NCBI GenBank assembly: GCA_964537685.1
Contig: CAZICM010000025.1
Location: 62,001 to 126,000 of the forward strand
Direction: 5' to 3'
Source: CAZICM01 sp964537685
Lineage (GTDB): Bacteria; Myxococcota_A; Polyangia; Polyangiales; Polyangiaceae
Length of the DNA stretch: 64,000 nt
The notes beneath the pieces are model-generated. The model made no database searches and was not told the origin of the DNA. It saw only the letters and a list, made by a program, of their open reading frames with translations. This document shows, one piece after another, positions 25,547-35,687 of this stretch (positions are counted from its first letter, which is position 1; each line of letters opens with the position of its first letter). The position numbers were made by a program, and so were the translations under genes.

Positions 25547-28204
25547 TTAACGTTTTTTGTGTTTGGACGCCGAAAGACTCGCTTCCAGTTTGCCGATGCG
25601 CGCCTTGAGATCTCCATGCTCTTTGCGCAGCTCGTCCAGCTCTTCCCGAAGCCTTTCCACTTCGCGCTTCGCTCCCCCTCCAAGCTCTCTCAGCACTTCC
25701 CGGATACGCCTTCTCACCCGGCCGTCTAAATCGCGCTCCAATTGCCGCTGTAACGCCGCCCGTGCCTTAATATCCCCCAGCTCCAAGATGGCCCGCGCCA
25801 CGTCCACCCTTAAGTAGGGATCGGCCCCGTCCAGCAGTTCTTCCAAGGTCTCGCGCGCCTTGCGATCGCTGGCCAGCTTGGGTATGGCCATAATCGCCGC
25901 CCGCCTGGCCCGCGTCGGCACTCCATAGCGCGTCCGGGCAACAACATGGGGTAAAGCCCTGTCATCCCGTAAGTTGGCCAAGCCTTCGATGGCCCCGGCC
26001 CGAACCACATCGGCCCAAGATGGCCGATCCAACAGATCCACCAGCGTATCGAAGGCACTCACATGCCGCGTTGCGCCGAGCGCCTTGGCCGCCTCGGCCT
26101 CCACCAAATAGCTATCGTCCCGAAGTGCCTTGGCTTTTAAGACGTCAGCGGCCTTCTGGGTCTTGAAATTCCCAAGCGCCTTGCTCACGGCTCTTCGCAC
26201 CTTGGGATGTTTTGTATTTACATGCGCCGAAAGGGCATCAAACGCATCTTGAGAACGCAACTTGCCCAGCGCATCGGCCGCCTCGGCGCGCACACCCCAA
26301 AACTCGCCCTCATGGGCAAGGGCTTCCAATAACGCCTTGACCGTCGGCGGATCGTCGAGTTTGCTCAAAGGCTCGGCGGCCAGCATCCGCGCCCTCGCGG
26401 TCTTGGCCGATGAAAGCTGGGCCCGCAGCATATCCCCCGGCGCCTTGACGCTCAGCTCGCCCAGCACCACCTGCTCGGGATCGGCCACCACATAGCGAGG
26501 CCGCTTGGATACCGGAATCGCAAAGCTATGCGAGGCTTGATCCACGCGCCGCACTTCCCGCCGCACTTCATTGCCAATCGCGATATCCAGCGCCAAATCG
26601 AATACAAACACCGGCGCGGCCGTATCGCCCGAACCCACCGAGCTGCCTCCAGGCGCCTGATGCTGTTTTACATTCACCAAACACAGGCCGTCTTCATAGG
26701 CAATCTTCACATCGACTTCCGCATGGCCCGCGCGGAACACCCATTGCTCGAAAAAGCGCTCCAGGCTCTTGCCGCTCACTTCTTCCAGCGCCCGCATTAA
26801 ATCGCGCGTTTCAACCACGCCTTTTGCATGACGCCTTAAATAATTTCCAACCCCTTGCCAGAAAAGCGCATCGCCGAGCTCGCTCCGGAGCAGATGCAGC
26901 ACACACGCGCCTTTTTCATACAAATGCCGGTCAAAAATATCGATCGGCGCCTCGTAGTCCTGGCACACAATCGGCCTCTTGTAGCGCGAGCGCGCCTCGC
27001 CCACATAAGTATCCATATCGGTGCGCACGCCGTAGTCGTACTCATCGCGGCCCAAATGATGCTCGCGGTACACATGCTCCATAAAGGTTGCAAAGCCTTC
27101 ATTTAGCCATCCGTGCGACCAATCGCGGCAGGTCACCAAATCGCCAAACCACTGATGCGCAAGCTCATGAGCGATTAAGTCATCCGCCGATAAATCGATC
27201 GAAGCCCGCTCATCCAAGAGAATATGTTCGTACATCGTCGTTGCGGTGGTGTTCTCCATTCCGCCGAAAATAAAATCGCTCACGACGACTTGGGCGTACT
27301 TGTTCCACGGATAGCGAACGCCTAGCAACTCGCCGAAATGCTTGACCATATCGGGTGTGCGCTCGAAGGTTCGCTTGCCATCGTCCTCGCGCTTTTTGGG
27401 CACGTAGTACGTGAGCGGAATGCCATCGGCATCGGCGTGAATCACCGAAAATTCACCGGCGACGAGCGTAAACAAATAGCTCGGGTGAGGCTCGTTCATC
27501 TTCCAATGGAACACACCTTCGCGCTGCTCGGCCTCGGCATTCACCAATTCGCCGTTTGAAAGCGCGAAATAGCCCGCGGGCACCTTCACCCAAAGCTCGG
27601 TCGTTTGCTTGACATGCGGCTTGTCATGACAGGGAAACAAGTGGCGGGCATCTTCATCCTGGCACTGCGTCCACACTTGGCGGGGCCGGTCTTGCACATG
27701 CTCATCGGGCTCTAAAAAGTACATCCCGCGTCTGGGCGTCACGCGATAGCTCACCCGGATGGAAAACAGCGCGCAGCGCTCGGGAATCTGCACATGAAGC
27801 TTTTCGCCGTCATAGCTATAGTCGGCCGCCTCAAAGCCGCCTTCGTCGCTTTTCTTTTGCGCGCCCTTCGCCGATTTTTTAGGCGCGGATGATGTTGAAT
27901 CACCGTCTTTCACAGCGATTTCGACAGCAGACAGTTCGAAGCCGATGGCATCGAGCACCATTTCCTTGGCTTTAGGATCGACGCGCGAACCATCGAGGCG
28001 AGCCCATCCTTCAAGGCTTTTCTTCGGCGTATCGAGCGTCCAATGAAGCGCGATATGAGCCACCTGGAAAGGCCGGGGCCGTTCGTAGACGCGCGCCGTA
28101 CCCACAAAAGAAAAGGGGCGCGAAGCACTTTGAACAAAAGCGGAAGACGAAGCGAGAGAAGAACCGCACGCACAGCGGCTATGATGGCGATGCTCGAGGG
28201 GCAT
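25547..28204 (-). CDS. M1 family aminopeptidase with HEAT repeats and coiled-coil tail
   Basis: An 885-residue zinc metallopeptidase. The exopeptidase motif G-G-M-E-N and the zinc site H-E-L-A-H-Q-W-F followed 18 residues later by N-E-G-F-A are intact. From about residue 590 to 830 lie HEAT/armadillo-like repeats (V-R-A-E-A-A-D-A-L-G-K-L and similar), then a C-terminal coiled coil (L-R-E-E-L-D-E-L-R-K-E) with a basic end. This layout is found in some bacterial M1 enzymes. There is no clear signal peptide, though the N-terminal 30 residues are atypical and the start could be later. An enoyl-CoA hydratase gene lies 29 bp downstream. Confidence 0.9.
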   Translation of the reverse strand: MPLEHRHHSRCACGSSLASSSAFVQSASRPFSFVGTARVYERPRPFQVAHIALHWTLDTPKKSLEGWARLDGSRVDPKAKEMVLDAIGFELSAVEIAVKDGDSTSSAPKKSAKGAQKKSDEGGFEAADYSYDGEKLHVQIPERCALFSIRVSYRVTPRRGMYFLEPDEHVQDRPRQVWTQCQDEDARHLFPCHDKPHVKQTTELWVKVPAGYFALSNGELVNAEAEQREGVFHWKMNEPHPSYLFTLVAGEFSVIHADADGIPLTYYVPKKREDDGKRTFERTPDMVKHFGELLGVRYPWNKYAQVVVSDFIFGGMENTTATTMYEHILLDERASIDLSADDLIAHELAHQWFGDLVTCRDWSHGWLNEGFATFMEHVYREHHLGRDEYDYGVRTDMDTYVGEARSRYKRPIVCQDYEAPIDIFDRHLYEKGACVLHLLRSELGDALFWQGVGNYLRRHAKGVVETRDLMRALEEVSGKSLERFFEQWVFRAGHAEVDVKIAYEDGLCLVNVKQHQAPGGSSVGSGDTAAPVFVFDLALDIAIGNEVRREVRRVDQASHSFAIPVSKRPRYVVADPEQVVLGELSVKAPGDMLRAQLSSAKTARARMLAAEPLSKLDDPPTVKALLEALAHEGEFWGVRAEAADALGKLRSQDAFDALSAHVNTKHPKVRRAVSKALGNFKTQKAADVLKAKALRDDSYLVEAEAAKALGATRHVSAFDTLVDLLDRPSWADVVRAGAIEGLANLRDDRALPHVVARTRYGVPTRARRAAIMAIPKLASDRKARETLEELLDGADPYLRVDVARAILELGDIKARAALQRQLERDLDGRVRRRIREVLRELGGGAKREVERLREELDELRKEHGDLKARIGKLEASLSASKHKKR

Positions 28205-28296
28205 GGTGCGGGGCTTATACTTCAGATGCTGGGCGCGGAAGATGAGTTTTGAGGCGGGATGCGCGTCTTTTGCAGGGAAAGGGATAATGCGGCGCG

Positions 28297-30684
28297 TTAG
28301 GCGCTGGCCGAGGCCACGGGCTCAGGCTCCTGAACCGGATGGGTTTCCGGGATAGGGGCATCTTCCAGCGCTTCCGCCAATACCTGACGCATATCCTCGG
28401 CAAAAATAAAGTGAATGGCTTCTTTCACTTCCGTCGGTACTTCATCCAAGTCGCGGGCATTCTTCTGAGGCAAAATGACCCTGGTAATCCCTGCCCGGTG
28501 CGCGGCCAATACCTTGGATTTGATTCCACCCACAGGCAAGACCCGGCCTCGAAGCGTGCATTCCCCCGTCATTGCCGTATCCGAGCGCACTTTACGCCCG
28601 CAGAGCAGCGATGTCAGGGCTGTAAACATGGTTACACCCGCGCTGGGACCATCTTTGGGCACACCACCTGCAGGCACATGGATATGTAAATCCTGCTCGG
28701 CGAGAGCTTTGCTATCCACCCCCAGTTCTGCGGCATGACTTCGCACATAAGAGAGCGCCGCCTTGGCGGATTCCTTCATCACATCGCCTAGTTGGCCCGT
28801 GATCTCGACATGCCCCTTGCCAGGCATTTTGGTGGTTTCGATAAATAAAATATCCCCGCCAACCGCCGTCCAGGCCAATCCCGTTGCAACACCCGGCACC
28901 TGCGTCCTTTCGGCCACATCGCTGAAGAAGCGAATTCTACCTAGATATCGGCCTAAATCGCATTCATCCACCGAAAGCTTTTTGTTTACGCCGTCTTTGG
29001 CCCTCGCGACTTCCAGCGAAAGCGCCCGGCATAGCTTTGTAATCTCCCGGTTTAATTGGCGAACCCCTGCTTCCCTCGTGTAATCGCGGATCATCGCGGA
29101 GATCGCCGCATCCGAAATCGACAGCGCTCCATCGCCGATCGCATGCTCCTTCAATTGCTTGGGAATTAAATGCGTCTTGGCAATATGGGTTTTTTCCTCG
29201 GGCGTGTAGCCGGAAATCTCAATCACCTCGAGCCTATCCTTTAAAGGCACGCTTAAATTGCTTAAATCGTTGGCCGTGCACAGAAACAAAACCTCGGATA
29301 AATCAAAGGGAATCTCTAAATAATGATCGACAAAGGTTTTGTTTTGCTCGGGATCGAGCACTTCCAGCAAAGCCGCCTCGGGCGAGCCCCGCCATCCGGA
29401 GCCCAATTTGTCAATTTCATCGAGCAATACAATGGGATTGCGCACCTTGGCCTTTTTCATTCCATTTAAAATACGGCCTGGAAGCGCGCCCACATAGGTT
29501 CTTCGATGCCCGCGCAATTCGGCTTCGTCGCCCACGCCGCCCAGCGAAATACGAATGAATGGCCGCCCCGTCGCATCCGCGATCGATTGACCGAGCGATG
29601 TTTTTCCAACGCCGGGAGGCCCCGCAAAACATAAAATCGTTCCCCGCGTCTTGCCCGTAAGCTTTAAGACCGCCATGTGCTCCAAAATACGCTTCTTTAC
29701 ATCGGCCAGCCCATAGTGGTCTGCCTCGAGCTTCTGCTCGATCGCATCCAGATCTTGCTTGGCATCCGCCTTGGCGCTCCAGGGTAAATCGGCAATCCAT
29801 TCGAGATATGTCCGAATTACATTGTATTCGGCCTGCTGAGGCTGCAGCGATGAAAGCCTTTGAAGTTCCCGATCGGCAACACTCCTCGCTTCCTCGGAAA
29901 GGCCAGCCTTGTCCAGCCTTTCGCGCAGCGCCGCTAAATCGTCCGCGCCCTTGTCATCTCCCAATTCCTTTTGAATGGCCTTCATCTGCTCGCGCAAAAT
30001 CGCTTCGCGCTGGCCTTTTCCAAGCTGTTGGCGAACATCATGATCGATTTTTTTCTTTACTTCCGATACCGTCTTGGCATCGATTAAAAATCCGCTCACC
30101 AAACGAAGCCTGGCCGGCACATCCAGCTCAAACAGCACCTGTATCTCTTTATCGGGCGAAAGCCCAAGCGCCCCCGCCACCTGATCGGCCAGCACCGAAG
30201 GCTCTACATTGTTGGCCGCCGCAATTTCGGCGAGCCCGCCCGCCGCCGTCCCCAGCTCTTCAATGCGCTCGCGCAGCGATTGCGCCAAAGCGTGCGCTTC
30301 TTCCGAATCCGCGCCCGTTTCCTGAACAGGCTCGCCCTCGGCCAGCCAATAAGGAGACATCCCTACAAGAGATTGCAAGGCAAATCGATCAATACCCTGT
30401 AAACTGACCCGGTATTCACCGCTGGACAATTTCGTCATATTCATGACCCGCACGAATGTACCTATTCCGTGCAGATCGGCACCCGAAGGATCGTCCACTT
30501 TTGCATTGCGCTGCGTGGCCACGCCGATGATATCGCCCACATGCACCGCGCTCAGCAGACTGACCGAACGTTCGCGGCCTACGGGCAGAGTGACCATCGT
30601 ACCAGGAAACAATACACCTGTGCGCAAAGGCAGCAAAGGAAAGGGAGATAGAGGGGAATCGGCACCGCCGCGCAGCTTACTCAT
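28297..30684 (-). CDS. lon: ATP-dependent Lon protease
   Basis: A 795-residue soluble AAA+ protease. The LAN domain begins at P-L-L-P-L-R. The Walker A is G-P-P-G-V-G-K-T and the Walker B is I-V-L-L-D-E-I-D-K. The catalytic serine is in K-D-G-P-S-A-G and the lysine in G-G-I-K-S-K-V-L. It degrades misfolded and regulatory proteins. I chose ATG 30684 over the TTG at 30699 because GGAG lies 11 nt ahead of it. It is an A-type Lon; myxobacteria usually have more than one, so this may be lonV or lonD, which I cannot separate here. Confidence 0.93.
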   Translation of the reverse strand: MSKLRGGADSPLSPFPLLPLRTGVLFPGTMVTLPVGRERSVSLLSAVHVGDIIGVATQRNAKVDDPSGADLHGIGTFVRVMNMTKLSSGEYRVSLQGIDRFALQSLVGMSPYWLAEGEPVQETGADSEEAHALAQSLRERIEELGTAAGGLAEIAAANNVEPSVLADQVAGALGLSPDKEIQVLFELDVPARLRLVSGFLIDAKTVSEVKKKIDHDVRQQLGKGQREAILREQMKAIQKELGDDKGADDLAALRERLDKAGLSEEARSVADRELQRLSSLQPQQAEYNVIRTYLEWIADLPWSAKADAKQDLDAIEQKLEADHYGLADVKKRILEHMAVLKLTGKTRGTILCFAGPPGVGKTSLGQSIADATGRPFIRISLGGVGDEAELRGHRRTYVGALPGRILNGMKKAKVRNPIVLLDEIDKLGSGWRGSPEAALLEVLDPEQNKTFVDHYLEIPFDLSEVLFLCTANDLSNLSVPLKDRLEVIEISGYTPEEKTHIAKTHLIPKQLKEHAIGDGALSISDAAISAMIRDYTREAGVRQLNREITKLCRALSLEVARAKDGVNKKLSVDECDLGRYLGRIRFFSDVAERTQVPGVATGLAWTAVGGDILFIETTKMPGKGHVEITGQLGDVMKESAKAALSYVRSHAAELGVDSKALAEQDLHIHVPAGGVPKDGPSAGVTMFTALTSLLCGRKVRSDTAMTGECTLRGRVLPVGGIKSKVLAAHRAGITRVILPQKNARDLDEVPTEVKEAIHFIFAEDMRQVLAEALEDAPIPETHPVQEPEPVASASA

Positions 30685-30770
30685 GACCAATGGCTCCAAT
30701 TTGGTGGAATTGACAGATCAATACAATCATTTTCAGCGCGGAAGGGCGGCTCATTACAAAATAAGGCACC

Positions 30771-30797
30771 GCGCGGGCTATTTTAAAAAACCCGCGC
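30771..30797 (-). other. Hairpin in the lon upstream region
   Basis: GCGCGGG (30771-30777) and CCCGCGC (30791-30797) form a 7-bp GC stem with a 13-nt A/T-rich loop. It lies between the phosphoesterase stop and lon. The T run is inside the loop and not after the stem, so it is not a standard terminator; it may be a leader structure or operator for lon. Confidence 0.4.
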
Positions 30798-30926
30798 CGC
30801 TGAGAATGATTGGAGACTTAAAACCGATTTGAGGTCCGTCAAGTGAAGGGGGCGATCTTTTTCTTCGCTTAACGATTTCTTAACAATGCGGCACTGGACC
30901 GGAAAACGATGAACAGCGATTCAAAA

Positions 30927-32411
30927 CTATTTGAGCAGGCGAATCGCGCCCAATTTCTCACCCCAGGCGAGCACGCTTTCCATCGAGCCCAGCCCCATCG
31001 AGCGCCGGTCCAGCGCTTTGGGAATCACACGCTTTTCGGCGGCTTCCCACATTTCTTGATGATGTCCCGTCCGCAATGGCCTCGAAAGAATCTTTTGCTT
31101 GGACAGCTTTAACATCGGCATAACCGGCGGAGGCTGAGGCTTTCCAAAATACATCGGCGCAATCACGCTCGATAAATCGTTGGCCGCCTGCACCCGCTTA
31201 TTTAAATAAGGCAGCTTAAAGCGCTGGCATACCGTTTTAACGATCGAGCTGTGTTCCAATACGGTGTTAATGGCACAGCCCCGCTTTACAAAAGGCCCCG
31301 CCACCAGCGTGGGCACGCGGAAACCCATTTGTTCAAATTCAGGATCGTCATCCACCGTCTTGGGAGGAACAATATGATCGAAAAACCCGCCATGCTCATC
31401 GTAGGTCAATACAAAAAGGCATTTATCCCATTGGGGGCTCTTTGCGAGCGCGGTAAAGACGCTTGAAATTAAGGCTTGCCCCAATTGAATATCGTGATCG
31501 GGATGATCATCGTTGGCGCCCGCACCAAAGAATTGAGGATCAATAATCGAGAATGGAGGCAATGTCCCCGCGGCCGCGTCGGCGAAAAACTCTTCAATGC
31601 CCGCTGTGCCGCCCACTTTAAAGAAGGCGCCCGAACACCAGGCAATATCATGATAATAATTTTTCGCGGGGATTTTGGCGTCCTCTAATAAATCCCAAAT
31701 GCTATCGAAGCCAAATTCAGGCAGATTGCTCTTTTGGCCCTGCGAAGTACCTCCGTGTAAATAAAACCGGTTGGGCCAAGTGGGCCCCATCACCGATGCG
31801 AAATAGCGGTGACAAATGGCCGCTGCATCGGAAAGGGCATAGGTAATCGGTATTTGGGAACGGACGTGATAGCCCATCACGTCGTTTTGAGAGTCTCCCG
31901 CATGGGCAATGACAAAGCCGTCGTTTTTACCACCATTAAATTGAGCATGACAGGCATCCCAATCGTGGGGAGGATCGGCAGGGGTAAAATTCATCAGATT
32001 GAAAACCTGAATGATATTGCCGTTGGGATCGGGATTGCTTTCATTGCCCAATAAACCAAGCACCTCTTTGCCTTCGAGCATTTGAAGGGCGCCCAAATAA
32101 TGGTCGAACGAGCGGTTCTCCATACAGAGAACGACAATGTTTTCAATCGGCGCGAGCAGTTCTTCCGGCGAATATCCCGAGCCATCCATACAAGGATCGG
32201 CCGCGGAAGCGCCTCCCTGGCCGCCCGAGCCCATGCCTTGACCGCCCGCGCCTCCGGCTCCCTGATTCATGCCGCCCTGGCCGCCCGAGCCGCCATTGAT
32301 CGGCACCACGGGCGTTGTGGGATTGTCCGACCCGCATCCAAGCGCCGCCGTTCCAAGCGCGCCGCTCATTCCCTGCAAAACCCTTCGGCGTGAGACGTTC
32401 TTTCGTTTCAT
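30927..32411 (-). CDS. Tat-type secreted phosphoesterase (phospholipase C / acid phosphatase family)
   Basis: A 494-residue protein with a twin-arginine signal (S-R-R-R-V-L-Q-G-M) and a lipobox-like A-A-L-G-C-G, so it is probably exported folded and anchored by lipid. A Gly/Gln/Met-rich linker of about 45 residues follows. The catalytic domain starts at I-V-V-L-C-M-E-N-R-S-F-D-H-Y, the signature of the phosphoesterase family (PF04185), with Y-D-E-H-G-G-F-F-D-H further on. Substrates are phospholipids or phosphomonoesters. It lies 34 bp after the adenylation gene and is probably the last gene of that operon. Confidence 0.88.
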   Translation of the reverse strand: MKRKNVSRRRVLQGMSGALGTAALGCGSDNPTTPVVPINGGSGGQGGMNQGAGGAGGQGMGSGGQGGASAADPCMDGSGYSPEELLAPIENIVVLCMENRSFDHYLGALQMLEGKEVLGLLGNESNPDPNGNIIQVFNLMNFTPADPPHDWDACHAQFNGGKNDGFVIAHAGDSQNDVMGYHVRSQIPITYALSDAAAICHRYFASVMGPTWPNRFYLHGGTSQGQKSNLPEFGFDSIWDLLEDAKIPAKNYYHDIAWCSGAFFKVGGTAGIEEFFADAAAGTLPPFSIIDPQFFGAGANDDHPDHDIQLGQALISSVFTALAKSPQWDKCLFVLTYDEHGGFFDHIVPPKTVDDDPEFEQMGFRVPTLVAGPFVKRGCAINTVLEHSSIVKTVCQRFKLPYLNKRVQAANDLSSVIAPMYFGKPQPPPVMPMLKLSKQKILSRPLRTGHHQEMWEAAEKRVIPKALDRRSMGLGSMESVLAWGEKLGAIRLLK

Positions 32412-32445
32412 GGCTTACGCTCCAAATAAATAAAGAAAACAACTG

Positions 32446-33969
32446 CTACGAAAGCCGCTCGCGAAGCGCCTGATAATCGATTTTTCCCGTTGAAGTTCTA
32501 GGCAATGCGTCAACGAAAAAAATGCGATCGGGCACCATATACGCGGGCAATCGCTCCGCGATAAACATACGGACGGCGCGTTCGGAAAGCATGTCTTTCG
32601 TGAGCGGTTGCGCGTTTTCAGATGGCTCGATGGCCGCTCTTAATACTTTTCCAAACTTGGGGTCATCGATGGCGATGACAGCCGTTTGGCGCACGCCCGG
32701 ATAGGCGCAGAGCACGCTTTCAATTTCGGCGGGTTCAACGCGATAGCCGCGGATTTTGGTCATTTGATCGACGCGTCCCCGGAAATAAAAAAGGCCGTCT
32801 TCTTTGCGTTCGACGCGATCGCCCGTTGCGTGGGGGCCGCCGTGCAAGGCCGTTGGGCCGCTGACCCAAAGCTCGCCGGTGCCTGGGCCTTCAATAAGGG
32901 TTTTGGCTTCGTCCAGGCTGCGTAATTCGCAGGCGGCGTAGGGGCAGGCTTTTCCAATTGGAATTTCGGATTGGCCATCAATGCGATCAAGAGCAGCGTG
33001 GTCAATTCGATGATATGTACAAACATTGGTTTCGGTGGGGCCGAATAAATTATAAATACCGGCTTGGGGAACGCGCTTTGAAAAAGCCAATAATTCCCGG
33101 TGCGGAAAGGCTTCTCCGGCATAGAGAACCGAGCGGGGCTGGGGCTCTAGCAAGGCATCGGGCGCAAGGGCGGCATTCAATTTCATAAACAGGGAAGGCA
33201 CGCCGTAGAGAATGGTAGGTCCGAGCGTGCGAAGGGCGTCGCGGAATGCGGCTCCTGTCAATAAATCGCGGCGGCTGGGCAATAAAAGCGGGGCGCCCAC
33301 GCGAAAGGCGCACAAATGATCGAACCAGGCTAAATCGAAAATCAATTCGGCAATTCGGATGAGTCGGTCATTTGATTGAATTGAAAAAGTATTAATTGCC
33401 CAGGATGTAAAGGCATCGAGGCCGGCCCAGGTGATGGGAATGGCTTTGGGTGTTCCGGTCGAGCCCGATGTGTGGAGAATACACGCGAGTTTGCCGGGTG
33501 GTTCGTTTAATTCGTTCAATTCGTTGGGATTGGAATGGGAATTTGAAAGATGATTTTCGGTACGAAGGACATGGCCTTCGGCATCGAGCACAATTAAATG
33601 GGTAGAATTTTCTTCCAATTTGATGGAGTTGATCGTTCCCGAGGCTTTTTCGTCGGCGATGAGCGCGGAGCAGCGTCTTTGGGTGATGATCGACGAGAGG
33701 CGGTAAGGCGGTGCGTGCGCATCGAGGGGAATGGCGACGGAGCCGCTTGTAAGAATGCCTGTGAGCGCGATGGCTTCATCGAAGGCGCGGCCCGAGCTTA
33801 AGAGCGCGATATTTGAGCCCGGAAGGATATTGAGCCTGCGCAGCGCTCTCCAAACGGCGGCGGCGCGCAGGGCGAGTTCGGCATAGCTTAAGGTGTGAGA
33901 GGCCGAGATAAGGGCGGGGCGCTGTCCAAAGGCCGCGAGCGCATCGCCCCGTAACCGGAAGCCTTCCAT
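32446..33969 (-). CDS. Amino-acid-type adenylation enzyme (AMP-binding), stand-alone
   Basis: A 507-residue ANL enzyme. The P-loop is H-T-S-G-S-T-G-T-P-K, then L-F-G-P-T-E-T-N, G-E-L-W-V-S-G, and the hinge/lysine end T-S-T-G-K-I-D-Y. The G-P-T-E form resembles NRPS adenylation domains and DltA more than fatty acyl-CoA ligases. With the carrier protein 6 bp upstream it should activate a carboxylic or amino acid and load it on that carrier. The substrate-selecting residues were not decoded. Confidence 0.85.
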   Translation of the reverse strand: MEGFRLRGDALAAFGQRPALISASHTLSYAELALRAAAVWRALRRLNILPGSNIALLSSGRAFDEAIALTGILTSGSVAIPLDAHAPPYRLSSIITQRRCSALIADEKASGTINSIKLEENSTHLIVLDAEGHVLRTENHLSNSHSNPNELNELNEPPGKLACILHTSGSTGTPKAIPITWAGLDAFTSWAINTFSIQSNDRLIRIAELIFDLAWFDHLCAFRVGAPLLLPSRRDLLTGAAFRDALRTLGPTILYGVPSLFMKLNAALAPDALLEPQPRSVLYAGEAFPHRELLAFSKRVPQAGIYNLFGPTETNVCTYHRIDHAALDRIDGQSEIPIGKACPYAACELRSLDEAKTLIEGPGTGELWVSGPTALHGGPHATGDRVERKEDGLFYFRGRVDQMTKIRGYRVEPAEIESVLCAYPGVRQTAVIAIDDPKFGKVLRAAIEPSENAQPLTKDMLSERAVRMFIAERLPAYMVPDRIFFVDALPRTSTGKIDYQALRERLS

Positions 33970-33975
33970 GATGGG

Positions 33976-34230
33976 CTAGGCGAGCCGCCCGTGCACAAAG
34001 CGCGCGAGCTTTTCGATGGTGGCCAGCTCGTCCAGCACCACATCTTCGTCGGGAATGCGCAGGCCAAAGCGGTCTTCGATGAAAACCAGCGTGCGGGTGA
34101 GCGACATCGAATCGAAGCCCGCGTCGATTAAGTCTTCATTGGGAGCCAGAGGCTCGTTGCGCAGGAGGATTTCGGCTTCGATATGCTGTTTTAGATCGCG
34201 CTGGATCTGGTCGAGATCGGCCTTGGGCAT
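33976..34230 (-). CDS. Acyl/peptidyl carrier protein
   Basis: An 84-residue helical protein with the phosphopantetheine site G-F-D-S-M at about residue 38-42 and the usual acidic helices. It is placed 3 bp after the CBS gene and 6 bp before the adenylation gene, so it is the probable carrier for the activated substrate. No condensation or thioesterase domain is near. Confidence 0.9.
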   Translation of the reverse strand: MPKADLDQIQRDLKQHIEAEILLRNEPLAPNEDLIDAGFDSMSLTRTLVFIEDRFGLRIPDEDVVLDELATIEKLARFVHGRLA

Positions 34231-34233
34231 AAA

Positions 34234-35610
34234 TTAAACAGCCGCTTTTTGGGCCAAAAAGTCGATTAAATCGATTTTTGAGATAACGCCGATGACCTGT
34301 TCGCGTTCGGTGACGATGGCAATTTTGGCGTCGTTGAGCACGCCTTTGAGCAGTTCGACTTTGGTGGCGGGTGTGACCGTGGCGTAATCGCTTTCGACCA
34401 AATCGGCGACGGGCGAGTTGAGGGTGCCGCTGCCTGAGACCAAATGCCTTAAAAGATCGACCTCGTGAACCATGCCCCAAAGCCTTCCGTTCTCGAGGAC
34501 GGGCACTTGGCTGATGCCATGGCGCTTTAAGAGTTCGATGACTTCGCCGACTTTGCTGTCGGAGCTTGTGGTGACGACGGCGCCCGTGGGTTTGTGGGCC
34601 AAGAGATCGCGTACGGTGCCCAAGCCTTTTTCCTCTTCCAAAAAGCCGTTATCGCGCATCCAGTCGTCGTTGAAAATTTTGGAAATGTACTTCGACGCAC
34701 CGTCGGGCATGAGCACGAGGATGTTTTCTTTTTTGCCGGAGGCTCTTGCGTATTTCATCGCGCCTGCGACGGCCGCTCCGCCCGAGCCGCCTACGAACAA
34801 GCCTTCCAAACGCACGAGATCGCGCGTCATCAAGAAGCATTCTTTGTCGTCCACGCGGATAACATCGTCCAAAATCTTAAGGTTCATCGTGCTGGGGAAA
34901 AAGTCTTCGCCGATGCCTTCGACCTTGTAAGAGAAGGGTTTGGTGACGCGCTGGGTCTTGATGTAGTCGTAGTACAGCGAGCCCACGGGATCGACGCCGA
35001 TGATTTTGATGTCGGGCTTGCGCTGGCGAAGGAATTTGCCGATGCCGGAGAGGGTGCCGCCGGTGCCCATACCCGCGACGAACACATCGATTTCGCTGCC
35101 GCACTGTTCCCAAATTTCGGGGCCTGTCGAGAGGAAGTGGGCATTGGGATTGGAGGGGTTGTGATATTGGTTTGCGTAGAAACAATTCGGTGTTTCTTCG
35201 GCGATTCGCTTGGCGACTTGGTAGTAGCTGCGGGGATCTTCGGGTTCGACGGCGGTGGGGCAGATGACGACGCGGGCGCCGTAGGCACGCAGGGTTGAGA
35301 CTTTTTCCTGCGACATTTTATCGGGCATGACGAAGACGCATTTGTAGCCCTTGATGGCGGCGACCATGGCGAGGGCGGCGCCTGTATTGCCGCTTGTGGC
35401 CTCGACGATTGTGCCGCCTGGTTTGAGGCCCGCGGCTTCGGCATCGCGGATCATATTGAGGGCGACGCGGTCTTTATGACTGCCGCCTGGATTGAGGTAT
35501 TCGCATTTCACATAGACATCGGCTTCGACGCCTTCGGTGACGCGGTTGAGTTTGACAATGGGCGTATGGCCGACGGCCTTGGTGATATCGCTGAGCGCGC
35601 CTCGCATCAT
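34234..35610 (-). CDS. cbs: Cystathionine beta-synthase with C-terminal CBS domains
   Basis: A 458-residue PLP enzyme. The lysine that binds PLP lies in N-P-G-G-S-H-K-D-R, the phosphate loop is G-T-G-G-T-L-S-G, and T-S-G-N-T-G binds the substrate carboxylate. The last 120 residues form two CBS modules that may sense an adenosyl ligand. It condenses serine (or activated serine) with homocysteine. The usual partner, a cystathionine gamma-lyase, is absent; the next genes encode a carrier protein and an adenylation enzyme, so it may supply a thioether or beta-substituted amino acid to them. The first two codons are both ATG. Confidence 0.9.
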   Translation of the reverse strand: MMRGALSDITKAVGHTPIVKLNRVTEGVEADVYVKCEYLNPGGSHKDRVALNMIRDAEAAGLKPGGTIVEATSGNTGAALAMVAAIKGYKCVFVMPDKMSQEKVSTLRAYGARVVICPTAVEPEDPRSYYQVAKRIAEETPNCFYANQYHNPSNPNAHFLSTGPEIWEQCGSEIDVFVAGMGTGGTLSGIGKFLRQRKPDIKIIGVDPVGSLYYDYIKTQRVTKPFSYKVEGIGEDFFPSTMNLKILDDVIRVDDKECFLMTRDLVRLEGLFVGGSGGAAVAGAMKYARASGKKENILVLMPDGASKYISKIFNDDWMRDNGFLEEEKGLGTVRDLLAHKPTGAVVTTSSDSKVGEVIELLKRHGISQVPVLENGRLWGMVHEVDLLRHLVSGSGTLNSPVADLVESDYATVTPATKVELLKGVLNDAKIAIVTEREQVIGVISKIDLIDFLAQKAAV

Positions 35611-35687
35611 GGCGGGCTTTGTAGCCTGATTTTTAGGGCGTGAGAAAGCTTTATTTTTAGGTGAATTCGAAGCGGAAAAAGCCTGAT

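Noticed and set aside
30771..30797. GC hairpin upstream of lon, considered as an intrinsic terminator
   Set aside because: The T run is in the loop and not after the stem, so it does not fit. It is listed only as a hairpin.
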